A stretch of DNA of 64,000 nt from positions 245,120 to 309,119 of the forward strand of contig VCMS01000062.1 in assembly GCA_022539475.1 (NCBI GenBank). The letters are read 5' to 3'. Below the pieces are notes generated by a model. It saw only the letters and a program-made list of their open reading frames with translations, had not been told where the DNA came from and made no database searches. The DNA is from Gracilaria domingensis (taxonomy: Eukaryota; Rhodophyta; Florideophyceae; Gracilariales; Gracilariaceae). A program made the translations under genes and the position numbers. The first letter of the stretch is position 1, and each line of letters starts with the position of its first letter. Below, one piece after another: positions 30,085 to 41,254 of this stretch.

Positions 30085-32766
30085 TCAGTACCATCTCATT
30101 ATGAGAACCGTGATGCATCCGATAGCGGAAAGCCGTTGCTCCACACTATCGGACGGTGCATCACAAGGACCCGGGCGAGAAAGAAACTGTTCTTGACCTT
30201 CGGGGTCAAGGAAGAGATATGGTTGCAAATCATTGTCGACGTCGAGTGTGAATCGCGCACCGACTGGGAGTTCTGATGCCTCTCGGGGTAGTGGATCTGC
30301 GTGGCGTAACGGGGGAGAACGACGATGAACTCGAAGATTAAGTGACTCTGCTGGCTGGTCGGGTCCACTACTGTCGAGAAGTACGACATCATCTCTAATC
30401 GGAATAGTCAATATCGGGTCGACAGGCTCCGAGTACGCTGAGTCCCCAGAAGAAGTATCGTCTTCCTCTGCATCTTCGAATCGTTGATTCTCATCTGTGA
30501 CAGCATCATCTTCTCCGTCAGCCTCAGCATTACCTTGAAGCTGGGATGCCAACTGGGCTAATTCCTCGGACGCAACTTCTGTCTCATCTGGTCCGTGGGC
30601 GTGCACGTCATTCGTCAATGCGTCGCGAAAGACAATCTCTGCTGCTCGTCTCTCAGAACGGGCATAACCCGGGACTTCTAAGGCGGGAGCAGGAGGGACG
30701 ACAGGTCCCTTCTGAGGGGTTCCTTCCTCTCCTTCTGAATCAGGCTGGTCTTCTTCAGACTCAGACTCAGGGGGCTGTTCTGGGGAATCAGTGATCATCA
30801 CAAGGTTCTCTGTACGACTGAAATCCAAAGTGTAATCTTCTGGGAAATAGTCACTCTCCATGTGGGTTAAGACCAATTCATCCTCGTCATCAGATTCGGA
30901 ATCAGACGAGAGTGGAACTGCACAGGAGTCAGAAGTGAAGTCTTCACTGTCAGTACCAGAAAGTGGAGTGTACTGCTCGAGACCTGTTCTGTCGTAGTCA
31001 AGTCCAAGAGTGATGGACTTTCCATCAGATATCATCTTCACTTGCTGAGTTCCTAGATCCAGACGAGCTTGAAGCATTTCCAAAGAGAGGCAACCAATGA
31101 TAACTTCAAATGGAGTTCCTTTCACGACAAGGAAGTACAGGGGAACTACGACTGAAGCAAACTTCACTGGGACTTTTTTGAGAATACCCAAAAATTCGGA
31201 AGTACTTCCATCAGCCACGGTGATCTTCTTCTCTGTCACCGCTGGTTTGACAGAAAGCTTCTCTGCAAGACTGGCAGACATAATGTTAGGAACCGCCCCT
31301 GAATCGAGCAACGCCTGTGTATCCAAGCCGTACATCTTAACTTGAACGACTTTCAGACGACGGGTCTTCACATCTGTATCTGCGTAGGCCGTGGTTCTCG
31401 TAGACCTTCGAGCAGAAATGAGACGGCGAATACTCTTTTTTGCTTCGTCAGCATCTCCTCGAAGTAACTGTCCGAAGATAAAACCAGAAGGAGTATTGGC
31501 CAATTCTTCGTGAACATTATATTTGCCTACGTGTTCCTGAAGCTTAGCTTTGCTCGAGGAACTCTTTCGAACTGCAGACTTACGTGTCTTGATCTTCTTG
31601 GTCTGTGCGGAACGGACACGTCTGCTACCGTCATTCTGAGACTGGGCAGCATTCGGGAACATGACCGGCGAAATTGCACTGAGCTCTCCCGTACGAGCTT
31701 GCTTCGGAAGTGGGGTTCCATCCGCAACTCTCTTAGCTGTATTCAAAAAGTCATCGTCATGCTTTTGCTCCGTGATGACAGAGACATGATTCTCTTTCTC
31801 ATGCTGTTCTGAAGGTGAAGGGGAATCTTGTACCCTAAGCTTTTCTTCAGACTGCGATTCACTCCTCGCGTTCTCAAACTTCACTTCACACGAGTTGTCA
31901 TTGGATGATCTCTTCCAGCATTTATTCACTGAATGGCCGAATTTACCGCACCGGACGCAACGAGTGTCACGATGAGGGTTAATCTCATATCTGACGGAAA
32001 TATGTTTTAGCTGTCGGCAATACGAACACATACGATCGCCACCTTGACGATTACTGGACTGAGAAGACTGACTCTTCTTCATCATCAGAGACAAATGCGC
32101 GAGCTGGTGAGATAACTCGTTCACTTTGTCCTCAAGGATATCAGACGAAGACTGCGCCTGCTTCTTTGGCTTCTGTAGAACGTGTTTGGCCGGGGGAAGA
32201 GCATTAAGGGCTCCGTATAAACCTAGGGTCTTCTTCCTGGAGACAAATGATTTCACGACTTCTCTTAGAGAATTGTAGTCCTCAGCACCACGAAACATTA
32301 CAAACTGCGCTAGGTCCGCAAATTTCATAACCGCTTCACGAAGAAGGCCGAACTTGGCCTCAGAGTTGAATCCAGCCTTCTCAAAACAGCTGTTCATCTC
32401 TTTCATCGACCCGAACAGATCTGCATAATCTAAACGTGAAGAAACTGCACGGCGAATTTTCTCTTCAGGTCCTTCACTTGGACCAAAGCAATCAATCAGC
32501 GACGACTTAACTGCATTGTAATCTCTTGCTTCTGCATCCAGAGAACCATCTCCAGCATAGGTTTCATAGTAGAAATCGAATGCATCGCCTTCCAGAAAAC
32601 CAAGAAGGGCAAGAGCACGTTCTTCTTCAGACTTGCCAGACATTGCAACATTTCCATACAAGAAGAAGAACTTTCGCAGATCGACGGAAGGACCATCGAA
32701 ATTCACGGTACAGGAGAATGCTTCATTAGGGCGGCACCCTCCTCGAGAATACCATCTACACATCAT
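30085..32766 (-). mobile_element. Retroelement gag-protease fragment, element 3
   Basis: A frame of 893 residues from ATG 32766. A helical gag-like region (ALLGFLEGDAFDFYYETY) is followed by two Cys/His clusters, the second CVRCGKFGHSVNKC, then Lys/Ser/Arg-rich stretches, and a retropepsin-like core (TQALLDSGAVPNIMSASLAE, FEVIIGCLSLEML). A very acidic Glu/Asp/Ser-rich C-terminal third comes last. No reverse transcriptase or integrase follows; the frame ends at the junction with element 2. An LTR-class fossil, truncated at the 3' side; family between gypsy and others is not settled. Confidence 0.75.
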
Positions 32767-33640
32767 TTTGGTGGCGAACGACGCTAGTGTTTACAGACCC
32801 TTGCACTTGCCTCTCGTAGCAGAAAGAGAGTCAGGGTAGAACAACCAGCCACTCAAAAAGACCAACGTGGGTCCAGAGTCCACCAAAGAAATAAACGTAG
32901 TATGTCGAGGGGGAGATCCCAGGGCAAAGAAGGAAAGGGACAAACTAGTAGTTGGACAATCACCAGTCAAAAGAAAACGAACAACGGACAACAACAAACT
33001 GCACGCGAATTCTGCAGCAAAACTTATCTCTGCGCGTCCAGAGACAAGCTTATAGACTTATTACGAGACGTCCCAAGGAGAGTTACTGACTGAAGATAAG
33101 TATTCACTCTATGCCCAAGCTAGTCTCTCGCAAAAGACATTACGCCGCGCTCAACTAGAATCTCAACGGACAGCTTTCCGTCCAGCAACTAGGTCCGTGT
33201 AGCACCAGGTCTCTCGACCGACACTGTTATCCAAGCCGAAGCTTCGGTGGGGCTCAATGACGACAAAGAAGCCTTTGGTACACATCACTTGATTTCCGTT
33301 GACGCCTAAAGCGCTTCGACGGGTACTGGGATTTAGATGAAAAGAGCAGTGCTCGCACGCAACGCGCTAACACAAAAGATGTTAGAAAGGCACATAGGTC
33401 TAGACGCAGTAATAACGTACTTAGCTGCACCGCCCAAGATATTGGGTAAGGTTGATACAATAAGAAAGTTGATGAACGCAATATTGTGTTGGGTGGAGAC
33501 ACCGTCAGGCGTCTTGGTGACCCTTTATATAGAGTTCTAAACCCTTCTAGTGGGCTCAGAAATGCATACTAACATAATAGTTACTATATTAACGCAGTGC
33601 TACTCCTTCATGTAGAATAGTAGGCACCAACTGAGTGCAG

Positions 33641-33719
33641 AGAGCGCCCATTGGCTGATTTAGCACACATGGGGTTGCGTCGAAGCAATCCACGTGTGCT
33701 AAGTCACGTTGGGCACTCT
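33641..33719. repeat. Imperfect hairpin
   Basis: AGAGCGCCCA pairs with TGGGCACTCT, and inner TTAGCACAC with GTGTGCTAA, around a ~20-base loop. Possibly a small foldback or MITE remnant. Confidence 0.5.
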
Positions 33720-34560
33720 GCTGTGCGAACAGGAATGCAAAGCCATTGCTTAATTACAATGGAGAATAACGCATAAAGCGACATCAATGCAGATCACAGC
33801 AGTCTCATTTCACATGATTAATACTACCAGCTAGATACAACTTCATAACATGACTCTGTTATAAACATTACTCTCACGTTGATTTCTGTAATATTTGTTT
33901 ACATTCTAAGTGATAACAATAGTTTTTGAGGCAGGGGCGTATTCGTGACTACGTTTTTGTTACATGTTGAAGTCAAGAAGTCAAGCACTTTTGGCGGTTG
34001 TCATCTTGAAAGTAGTCAAAATATAGTCAAAAGACATACGCGTGAACGTTTATTAGAAAGCTTAGAAAGGAGGCTTCAGGTTGCAAAGACTGTCTCGAAT
34101 TGCCTTCAAATCGGGCAAGGTCACTGAAACGTCTTTCAGATGGAGCAGAGTAAGCCTGAGCGGATAGAGCTACTTGCGCAATTATATTAAATGGAACGAG
34201 GCTTATCCACTATAGCAGTTCGTTAGTGCGTCTTTAGAACCACAGACTCATGCTCGGCTCTTTCTATCTATGGTTCTTCAACGAGTTGCAAAGTATCTTC
34301 TGCAACAAACTGAATATCACCTTCAGTTTTTGACTGTGAGTCATCAATGAACTGTCTAGTTCAACAGCTTCCCTTTTAACAACAACAAATGAACGAATGA
34401 TATGTAGGAAGATTAGTCTAATCAGAAGACATAAGAGTCAGAACTACTGAGATGCTGGTTACTACTGTGGGCGGTCAAATATATGTACTTAATAGCTCTC
34501 AGAGATCATCCCACGTCACATTGAGCTGCTATTGAGCCGTTCATTTGCTGCAGTAGACAA

Positions 34561-34648
34561 CGGTGACTACAATATTTGACTACGGCCGAACTGCTGGAGT
34601 CAGTCAGTCAAATTTAGTGAAAAAAGCGCCGTAGTCAGTCAGTCACCG
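34561..34648. repeat. Imperfect hairpin with GTCA-rich arms
   Basis: CGGTGACT...GACTACGGC (34561-34586) pairs with GCCGTAGTC...AGTCACCG (34628-34648). A GTCAGTCAGTCA run lies in the loop side. Confidence 0.5.
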
Positions 34649-35144
34649 ATACGGGTCTGTTTTGAGGTTAGTAGGCATGGTTTTGAATAATAAGGGAGTA
34701 GTTTCATATCCCAATTATACTTTTTTCTCATTTTGTTATCGTATTGCATCGTAAAACATTACTGCACTTTGGCATTCTTTGCCGTTTTACTTTGTTTCCA
34801 AAATACGTGTTAAGGTGTCCAAAAGTGTAAGGTATATATCAATGTCCAGGTCAACATCATAATTGCGTAGAATATATCTCTTGTTTCAACCATGCTTTCT
34901 CATGACATCTTTACTTTAGGAAGGTTTTTTGGTAAACATACATAATAGATCTATTACCATATCACGGGTTCTGGCAAAAGCGGTATTTAACATTTGTTTC
35001 AGATTTATTTTGTTGCCAAAACGCAAATAATATTTTATTTGTTTCAATTTCCCGCAGCTTTCTGAAGGACTTTCAGGCCATCAACGGCCCTAAAGAGCTC
35101 TATACCTGTCGCTTGAAATTTTCAAGTTGAAAACTGCACAAAGC

Positions 35145-35842
35145 TTACGATTGCAGCGTCTTTGCTAGCGCATTTTGTTGTCTCCGTCGTATTGCGGCCG
35201 GACTCGGAGCCAGCTGCTCTAAGCGACGCAGTTCAACAAAAGTCCCATGTAAAGGGTCAGACTCTACTTTCTTTTTCTTCACGCCATTTGCCAAATACTC
35301 CTTTTTTCTGCTTTCTCGTTTGCGTTCTAACGAATGAATCATGCGATTGTTGGTCTGATTTGCACCATGCTTTGTGTCATTTTGGATGGTGCCACTCACC
35401 ACAACATTTGCGTGCACAGTAAGGAGCAGGCAGATTTTTTATAAGAAAGCACACCATGGAAAGATGGTTCGGTTACTTTTCTGGCACAGAAATGCCATTC
35501 TAATGGTGGTGTTGCGGTCTGCTGTCTTTCCCACGGCCATTTTATGGCAACATGGCAGAGAAGGAGGCTTTCCTCAATACCGAAACATATGCTACACAGC
35601 ACACAAAGCGCTCTATTGACCATGGCGCGGTCGCGAAGTTGAGGTTCTCTTCCTTGCTCCCTTAGAAAAAGCCATTTTCGGCCAAAAGAGGTAAAAATTA
35701 CGAGAACCAAATTAAGGCACACTATCCACATTTGGGCACAGTTAACTTGCAAAGTATCCATCCCATTCTTATCGAACTCAACCGGTGCGTGATCACCAAG
35801 CGGTCCTTGGTTGTCGCCCTCCGGCCCAGAACGACGGGTCAT
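35145..35842 (-). other. Two unrecognised overlapping frames
   Basis: Minus-strand frames of 148 (35396-35842) and 90 residues (35145-35417) overlap in different phases. The first has several Cys and Trp; the second ends in a Lys/Arg-rich helix (PSPAAIRRRQQNALAKTLQS). Together they could be a decayed or spliced gene. No family is recognised. Confidence 0.2.
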
Positions 35843-35889
35843 TGGAATCGTCTTTTCGAAATAAAATTTGGGTTGATCACGTGCAGCAA

Positions 35890-36018
35890 ATATAGCAAAA
35901 CCGCCTCCTCAGGGCGTTTTGCTATATTCCAATTTTTAGAAGAATGGAGCCACTGTATGACGAAGTTTTCTAAAAATTGGAATATAGCAAAACGCCTGAG
36001 GAGGCGGTTTGGCTATAT
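35890..36018. repeat. Long hairpin with nested palindrome
   Basis: The left arm 35890-35941 and right arm 35968-36018 pair over about 51 bases with one mismatch and one unpaired base around a 26-base loop. Each arm is itself a smaller palindrome, opening ATATAGC and turning back at GCTATAT. It sits about 190 bp upstream of the membrane protein start at 36207. Confidence 0.85.
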
Positions 36019-36206
36019 CAGCCTCAAAAGCATCGTTCGATAAGCCAGTTATATCCACAGCCTCGTGCGAAACGGGTCACTCGGCTGTTGATAGAACTCA
36101 TACATAAGCGACGCTCTGCATCCCAGGCCGTTTCATCAGAAACGCAGAAACATCGCGTGCGAAGTCCAAGCTCCTGAGGAGTCCTATCAGCTTGGCGGCT
36201 TCACCT

Positions 36207-37631
36207 ATGGCGGTCCTCACCAATATAGACGTTAGCATCTTCAACGTCATCAGATATCTCATGCTCAACATTGTGGTTGATGTAATGGTGCGAAAAAGTC
36301 TCGACAGCTTCGAACACTTTCGCCGTCGACGCAGCCTACATCGAGGTCAGCCAGTTACTTTGCCTGGCCTTCGTTTTGATCGATACAACCTTGTCAAAAC
36401 GCTCACAGCACGCAATTCTTTTTCCACCTGGTCTTTCTTCTCTGTCATTGTGCTGGCGTACGGTGTAGAGATCGCTCTAGAATACGCTGTTGACTCTCGT
36501 TCTATCCGATACCCGATTCGAGCAAATATCACACGCTTGCCATATTCCACCAATTCGTGTTCGAATGATGTCATATTCTCCGGCGAAAACGCACTGGACT
36601 TGGCTTTCATCGCTGAGCAATGTGTAGTATTTGAGGACGACAAATACCGACTGTACAGTCCCGTATGGATAACGGGTAGTAACGGCAGAAGAGAGTTGCT
36701 GTGTGAGCCGGTGCAACAGAACAGACTCTACCAAGGGGCAGGCGTCCATGACCTCGATGCAATGCCCAATGACCCCGATATGGCCAACCTTCGCCAAACT
36801 CTGCTCGCCAACTCGACCACACCCGTTGGAAATCGCTTCCACTCATTGATCGTGTTGAAAGTCAGTTCCGACGATGTCAGGCGTCGAAACAGCTTCTCCA
36901 CGCCCGATGGAAGGATATCTGTAGCGTTCTTCATGACGAACATTACTGGAACAAATGTTGTTTGCTTTGGGTTCGCTTCCGGGCGGGCAGAGCAACACTC
37001 GGCCGTGGTTCAGCTGAGGGGATGCTCGACTGGTTTTGATGAAAACAGCTCCTTGGCCATCACGTACGGTACAAGCTTTGTTGAACAGGGACTGAATACT
37101 GACTGGAGCACACAGATCGGGTTTGAAATCCGCATTCTCATACCTAAGTACTTCAAGGGCATCGCATCGAACATACCCTCTTCCAACGCCACTGCCTTGG
37201 GCTACGCCGCTCTCCTTTCCCGAGCTTTCGCTCAGGACGTGATCAATCTGAACAAGTATGCCATTGTTTATCAGCATTGCGATCAAATTCAGTTGCCGGT
37301 GCAGGATGGCACATCACGGGAGGAAGAGTATGAGTTTGCAGGCTCTGAGGTGCGCGTAACAGCCACAGTGGAAAAATGGGGCATTGTCCTTGCTGTATGC
37401 TGGGTGATTGCCGTGACATTGGCAAGAATTTTGATCACGTGGTTGGCAGAACGAAGCGGAATGCCGGGCAATGTGTTTGGCGAAGGACAGATTCTACGGC
37501 GTTGGGCGGAAGAAAATAGCGGAGTGGAGCCGACAGAAAAGGGTGTCGGAGAGCCGATATTATCAGTGAAGGATGACATGAAACCCGGTCACGTTACTGC
37601 AACGCTGCGATTGAAATCGACAAAACGATAG
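36207..37631 (+). CDS. Three-segment membrane protein with large glycosylatable loop, unknown function
   Basis: 474 residues from ATG 36207 (MAVLTNIDVS); the frame upstream reaches only a TTG. A hydrophobic N-terminal segment (about 2-28) is followed by a basic linker with RRRR, a second segment at about 74-94 (STWSFFSVIVLAYGVEIALE), a central domain of about 290 residues with sequons NIT, NST, NIT and NSS, a third segment at about 391-414 (WGIVLAVCWVIAVTLARILI) and a ~60-residue polar tail. The sequons put the central domain outside the cytosol. The minus-strand gene at 43081-44406 has the same plan. I recognise no family; a lineage-specific family is likely. No introns visible. Confidence 0.75.
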   Translation: MAVLTNIDVSIFNVIRYLMLNIVVDVMVRKSLDSFEHFRRRRSLHRGQPVTLPGLRFDRYNLVKTLTARNSFSTWSFFSVIVLAYGVEIALEYAVDSRSIRYPIRANITRLPYSTNSCSNDVIFSGENALDLAFIAEQCVVFEDDKYRLYSPVWITGSNGRRELLCEPVQQNRLYQGAGVHDLDAMPNDPDMANLRQTLLANSTTPVGNRFHSLIVLKVSSDDVRRRNSFSTPDGRISVAFFMTNITGTNVVCFGFASGRAEQHSAVVQLRGCSTGFDENSSLAITYGTSFVEQGLNTDWSTQIGFEIRILIPKYFKGIASNIPSSNATALGYAALLSRAFAQDVINLNKYAIVYQHCDQIQLPVQDGTSREEEYEFAGSEVRVTATVEKWGIVLAVCWVIAVTLARILITWLAERSGMPGNVFGEGQILRRWAEENSGVEPTEKGVGEPILSVKDDMKPGHVTATLRLKSTKR

Positions 37632-37899
37632 ACAACAAAGAATAACGAAGACAAATAGGGGGCAACCCGCCTCCTCGAATTGGACGCCATGGGTGCACCT
37701 TGGTACCACCCAGAATAGATCTCTCTTTCAAATACTAAGTTCATCTTGAAGGATTATCGTTATTCTTTTATATCATATGGTTGTAAAAATATAAGCTATT
37801 TCTATGAAAACAATATTTTGGTGGAAATAAAGAATGTAGAGGAAGAATAAACTCTTATTGCAAAAGACGCAGTTCTTGCACATAGATCATTCACTTACG
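37632..37899. other. 3' flank of the membrane protein gene
   Basis: AT-rich, with AATAAA-like strings at about 37826-37850. No gene. Confidence 0.3.
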
Positions 37900-39490
37900 T
37901 ATATCAAACATTACTGCTTGGTTCAGCGGTATCTTCATCGGACCCAATTTGTTTCTATTGCGCTTCCATTCGGAGCCTGCGCTTCTTTCTGTATTTTTTT
38001 CTCTGTCCGTTTTCGCTTCCTAGCCATATCCTCTCCAATGGCGTTCAAGCGATTCTTAGCCCTGTTTTAAAATTCTCCATCTGCTGCTCTTAATGGGTGC
38101 CATCCAACTTATGCATTCGTCATCTACACACAAAAAGAGAAAATATCATCATAGAAATTTTCACCCCAGCGATACTTTGAGCTAATTACGTTCCATAGTT
38201 GTGTCAGTCGCTCAAAATAGTTGTGTGCAATAACACGATCAGAACTAATTTTCTGGTTTGTGCTCTGTTGTTCCTGTGTTAAATATCCTCTTATCGGCTT
38301 CTTCTTGGGTATAACTACTCTTACGTGCTCTGCTCCACCCTGATAGCCGTTGTCCATCAATAGTCCCATTCGGTTGAGATATTTATCCTGCATATTTCCA
38401 GCATCAACAATGAAATTACTGCCTTCATCCCCCCGTTTTCCAAGGCTACTTTGTGAGTTTGAATATTACAATAAACTATATTTAAATCTGAGGTTGATCC
38501 AGAATCCTGATCAGAAACGTTAATGGCAAACCTATGGGGTAAAACAGAAACTACTGTTTTTAACCCATATGTATAAGTTATCAACCGGGGCGAGACGACA
38601 ATATGAAGGTCCCGAGGCGAGGATATCGGTCCCGAGGCGAAGCCGAGGACCGATATCGAGCCGAGTGACCTCATATTGTGTCGAGCACAAGGTTGATAGC
38701 TTGCTTATCGAGCAGAAATTTCTAACCGCGATATAGGAAGAACCAAGATTTGAAAAAAGCTATATCACAAAACGCACTGCATTTTTTTCATAGACTCACC
38801 GGATGTTGAGTTCTAACCGCCATGATATAGCAACGGCCGTACCACACACGTTTGCTATATCATGGTCCAACAAAGTAAACGGAATTCCCAATTTTTACGT
38901 CCCGTCCAAGTGCCCCGCTAGATATCAAGCTTGGTCCTGCTCGATAAAGCTTTTGTTTGCCACTACAGTATTTCTTGGCCTCTGATAAACTTCCACTCGG
39001 CCGATATGATTGTTGAAAAATAACGTCAGTAGCATAACGGCAGTTCTTATAAGTCGTAAATCCCAAGTCATGCTGCAGAACCTTCTTCATCGGCCATCGA
39101 CCGTCCACATTGTTAACATACCGGTTGTACAGTCGCAAAGATACAGAAGAAATGAACTTTGCAATTAATTTCCCAAATATTCCACCGTTTATGTTAAATA
39201 CCTGTCCCAAAAACTTCCACTTCCCGACGTGCTTTAAAGTAGTCAACGTCATGAAAATATATCTTTTTCAGAAAACGTATATTTTCTTTCTTTATCTTGA
39301 TTTCAGCTCTCAGAAAAAAGTTTAGACGCAGTATTGTAAATCATATCAAATTATTTGGACGAGAAATTAGTCATTTTTATAATAGTCTTGGACTGATTCT
39401 GAAAATAAAATGAGTCGTAGATTGGTGAGTCTGAGTCATCTTTTTCGTCCGAATCGGCGTTTAGTTTCTCTACCAAAATAGAAGAATGTG
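37900..39490 (-). pseudogene. Decayed PIF/Harbinger transposase
   Basis: Minus-strand pieces follow the intact transposase at 6197-7468 in order: an N-terminal part (DSDEKDDSDSPIYDSFY, IIKMTNFS), FLGQVFNINGGIFGKLIAKF, RYATDVIFQQSYRP, EAKKYCSGKQKLY, then after an insertion YTYGLKTVVSVLPHRFAIN, LLMDNGYQGGAEHV, IAHNYFERLTQLW, and a basic tail near 38060. Aspartates and the region of the glutamate are still visible. Frameshifts and stops split it into at least four frames, and a 370-bp foldback (38578-38947) interrupts it after KQKLY. Confidence 0.8.
38578..38947. repeat. Tandem foldback insertion inside the dead Harbinger copy
   Basis: Two inverted repeats lie head to tail. The first (38579-38698) runs from TATCAACC to GGTTGATA with arms about 75% paired over 55 bases. 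The second (38704-38947) has TTATCGAGCAG and its exact complement at 38937-38947, and contains a smaller hairpin CATGATATAGCAA / TTTGCTATATCATG (38821-38864). Outer ends read TTATC...GATAA. It splits the transposase coding sequence, so it inserted after that gene was in place. Confidence 0.7.
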
Positions 39491-40193
39491 TAGTCCACTA
39501 TTTACAAACTGCCATATCGGTAGTCAAAGGGCTCTAAAAATAATAAAAAATAGGATAATGACTACTTCTGCAAGAGAGAGAAGTCCGGCAGTTTCTATAA
39601 TTTGGCACAGTGGTCAGTCATAAATACGGCCCTTGGTACTAAAGGTACCTTCGTAGAAGGCGACCACCCCAAAAGTTGACGAGTGCTGTTCAGGCATGAG
39701 CGTCGTTGTTTATAAGATTCGGCGAGATAACAGCGTCGAAACACATACAGCGGAATCGCGTTGAACAAGTGCTTGACTGAAGACAGCGATTCAACCGTCC
39801 TACAGGTACCGAAGGCACAGGGTAATTGCGTTACGAACAACAGCAACCGTTTCGGCTTCGCAAATGAGCAAAACTTTTGTTTTTGACGAAATGTACAGCC
39901 ACTTCGAAATGGAATTCTATCTCCAAGCCCGGCGAGGCATCTAGAAGAGAAATAAGTGAGCCTCTTTGCGCTGATCTTGGAGACCAGTGCAAAAAGTTTA
40001 AATCGATAATATCCTCTATTCAATTATCGACATATGCTTTGAAGGAGAAATAGTCGACACTATATCATCAGAGAGGTTTGTGACGGTAATGGGATTGCAA
40101 CTCGGACAGATGAAGGAGAGTAGTCACATGGGCGCCGGTTACTTGGAGAACATGTTCGGTTCACAAGGCAGACGGTCTGCCCGGACGTCCTCC
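39491..40193. other. Intergenic, no gene recognised
   Basis: A minus-strand frame of 142 residues (39595-40023) is Arg/Phe/Leu-rich without any motif and is probably chance. Confidence 0.3.
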
Positions 40194-40680
40194 CAGAGGG
40201 CTGCAACCAATATAATTGCAATTAATTGCACCTCAAAACGCAATAAACAATATTTCTATATATTGGCCCCGGTCTTGCAATAATAATTGCAATATTAGCG
40301 CAAATCTGCAATAAAATTAGCAGTGACTGAATAGTTTTGCAATATTCAAGCAATAGTAGTAACCAGAAAAACGTTTGACATTTCCGGCTTAAAGAAAGGG
40401 AGGTGTCATTATGACATGTGTCTAAGGTTAAATAGCTTTCATGTTTACGTCATATTTACATTGAACGTCATCGTCTATATTATGTTGTGGAGCTGAATTC
40501 ATTTTCGTATCTTTTTTCAGAATGCAATAGATCCAGCAAAACCAGACCATTTTGCAATATGAGCTCCAATATTAAATAATAATGCAATATATATTGCAAT
40601 AAATCATAATACTCGCAATATGCAATAATTATTGCATATTGCAATATATTGCAGTAGCAATTAATTGCGACGCAGCCCTG
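40194..40680. mobile_element. hAT-type MITE
   Basis: 487 bp, AT-rich, with ends CAGAGGGCTGC and GCAGCCCTG (near-perfect terminal inverted repeats opening CAG), followed inside by ATTGCAATTAATTGC and GCAATTAATTGC arms. It is flanked by GTCCTCC at 40187-40193 and 40681-40687, a 7-8 bp duplication typical of hAT elements. The interior is built of TGCAAT/ATTGCA repeats and has no coding frame, so it depends on a transposase elsewhere. Confidence 0.8.
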
Positions 40681-41254
40681 GTCCTCCGTATGTCGTAGTA
40701 CCGATGGTGGGCCGCCACCGGTTTTACTCTTTTTTATTTTTATTTAGTAACCGCTGTTTGTGTCTTTGTGAGTAGAACTACATGGTAGGTTTTAACTTTT
40801 GAAAAGCAACGAATCGCAAGGCTCTGAAGTGCAGATTTGTCGAAACCTTTCATGATCGTTTTAGAAAGAGCTCTATATCAGATCAGACTCGCCCCGTCTT
40901 ACAGGTGTACAAGAAGGACGTGAAATACGTTTGGGTCTAAATGCATAATTTGAAATTACATTCTTGGAAGCAATTGGCGAGACTGGAAACCGCTTGCTGG
41001 CAACGTGGTCGGCGTGGCAATGGAAGAGTGAAGTCCGTAATTTTGAATTCTGAAGAACGATTTGAATTGCCAGCATGGAATTCATAGTGCTAAGCAACCG
41101 CCCGCTGACCTTCGCTCCTCTTTTCGCGCGAGTCGCGAGTAGTGTCTCTCGCAACGACATGTGATAGCTTTATTCTACATAAACTGCTTCTATCTCCGTG
41201 GCAACCCGCGCACACACTGATCTATCTACGACCGCAACACATGCGCTAAACATC
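40681..41254. other. Intergenic, no gene recognised
   Basis: Contains one 95-residue minus-strand frame with an ATG (40873-41160) lacking any recognised motif, about 110 bp from the Old Yellow Enzyme stop. Likely 3' flank. Confidence 0.3.

Larger units (their letters stand above)
32767..35144. other. Gene-poor region with foldbacks
   Basis: About 2.4 kb. The first few hundred bases are the leader side of element 3, with no clear LTR or primer site. The rest is AT-rich with only short frames. Two inverted repeats are listed separately (33641-33719, 34561-34648). No gene recognised. Confidence 0.4.

Noticed and set aside
30085-30400. Element 3 frame as a complete host gene
   Set aside because: It carries zinc knuckle and retropepsin cores and ends exactly at a repeat junction, so it is a retroelement fragment.
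33337-33540. Small plus-strand gene (67 residues)
   Set aside because: Has an ATG but no motif, no splice context and lies in the leader side of a retroelement fragment.
34550-34660. CRISPR-like array from GTCA repeats
   Set aside because: Units are 4 bases long and part of a hairpin; no spacers and the genome is eukaryotic.
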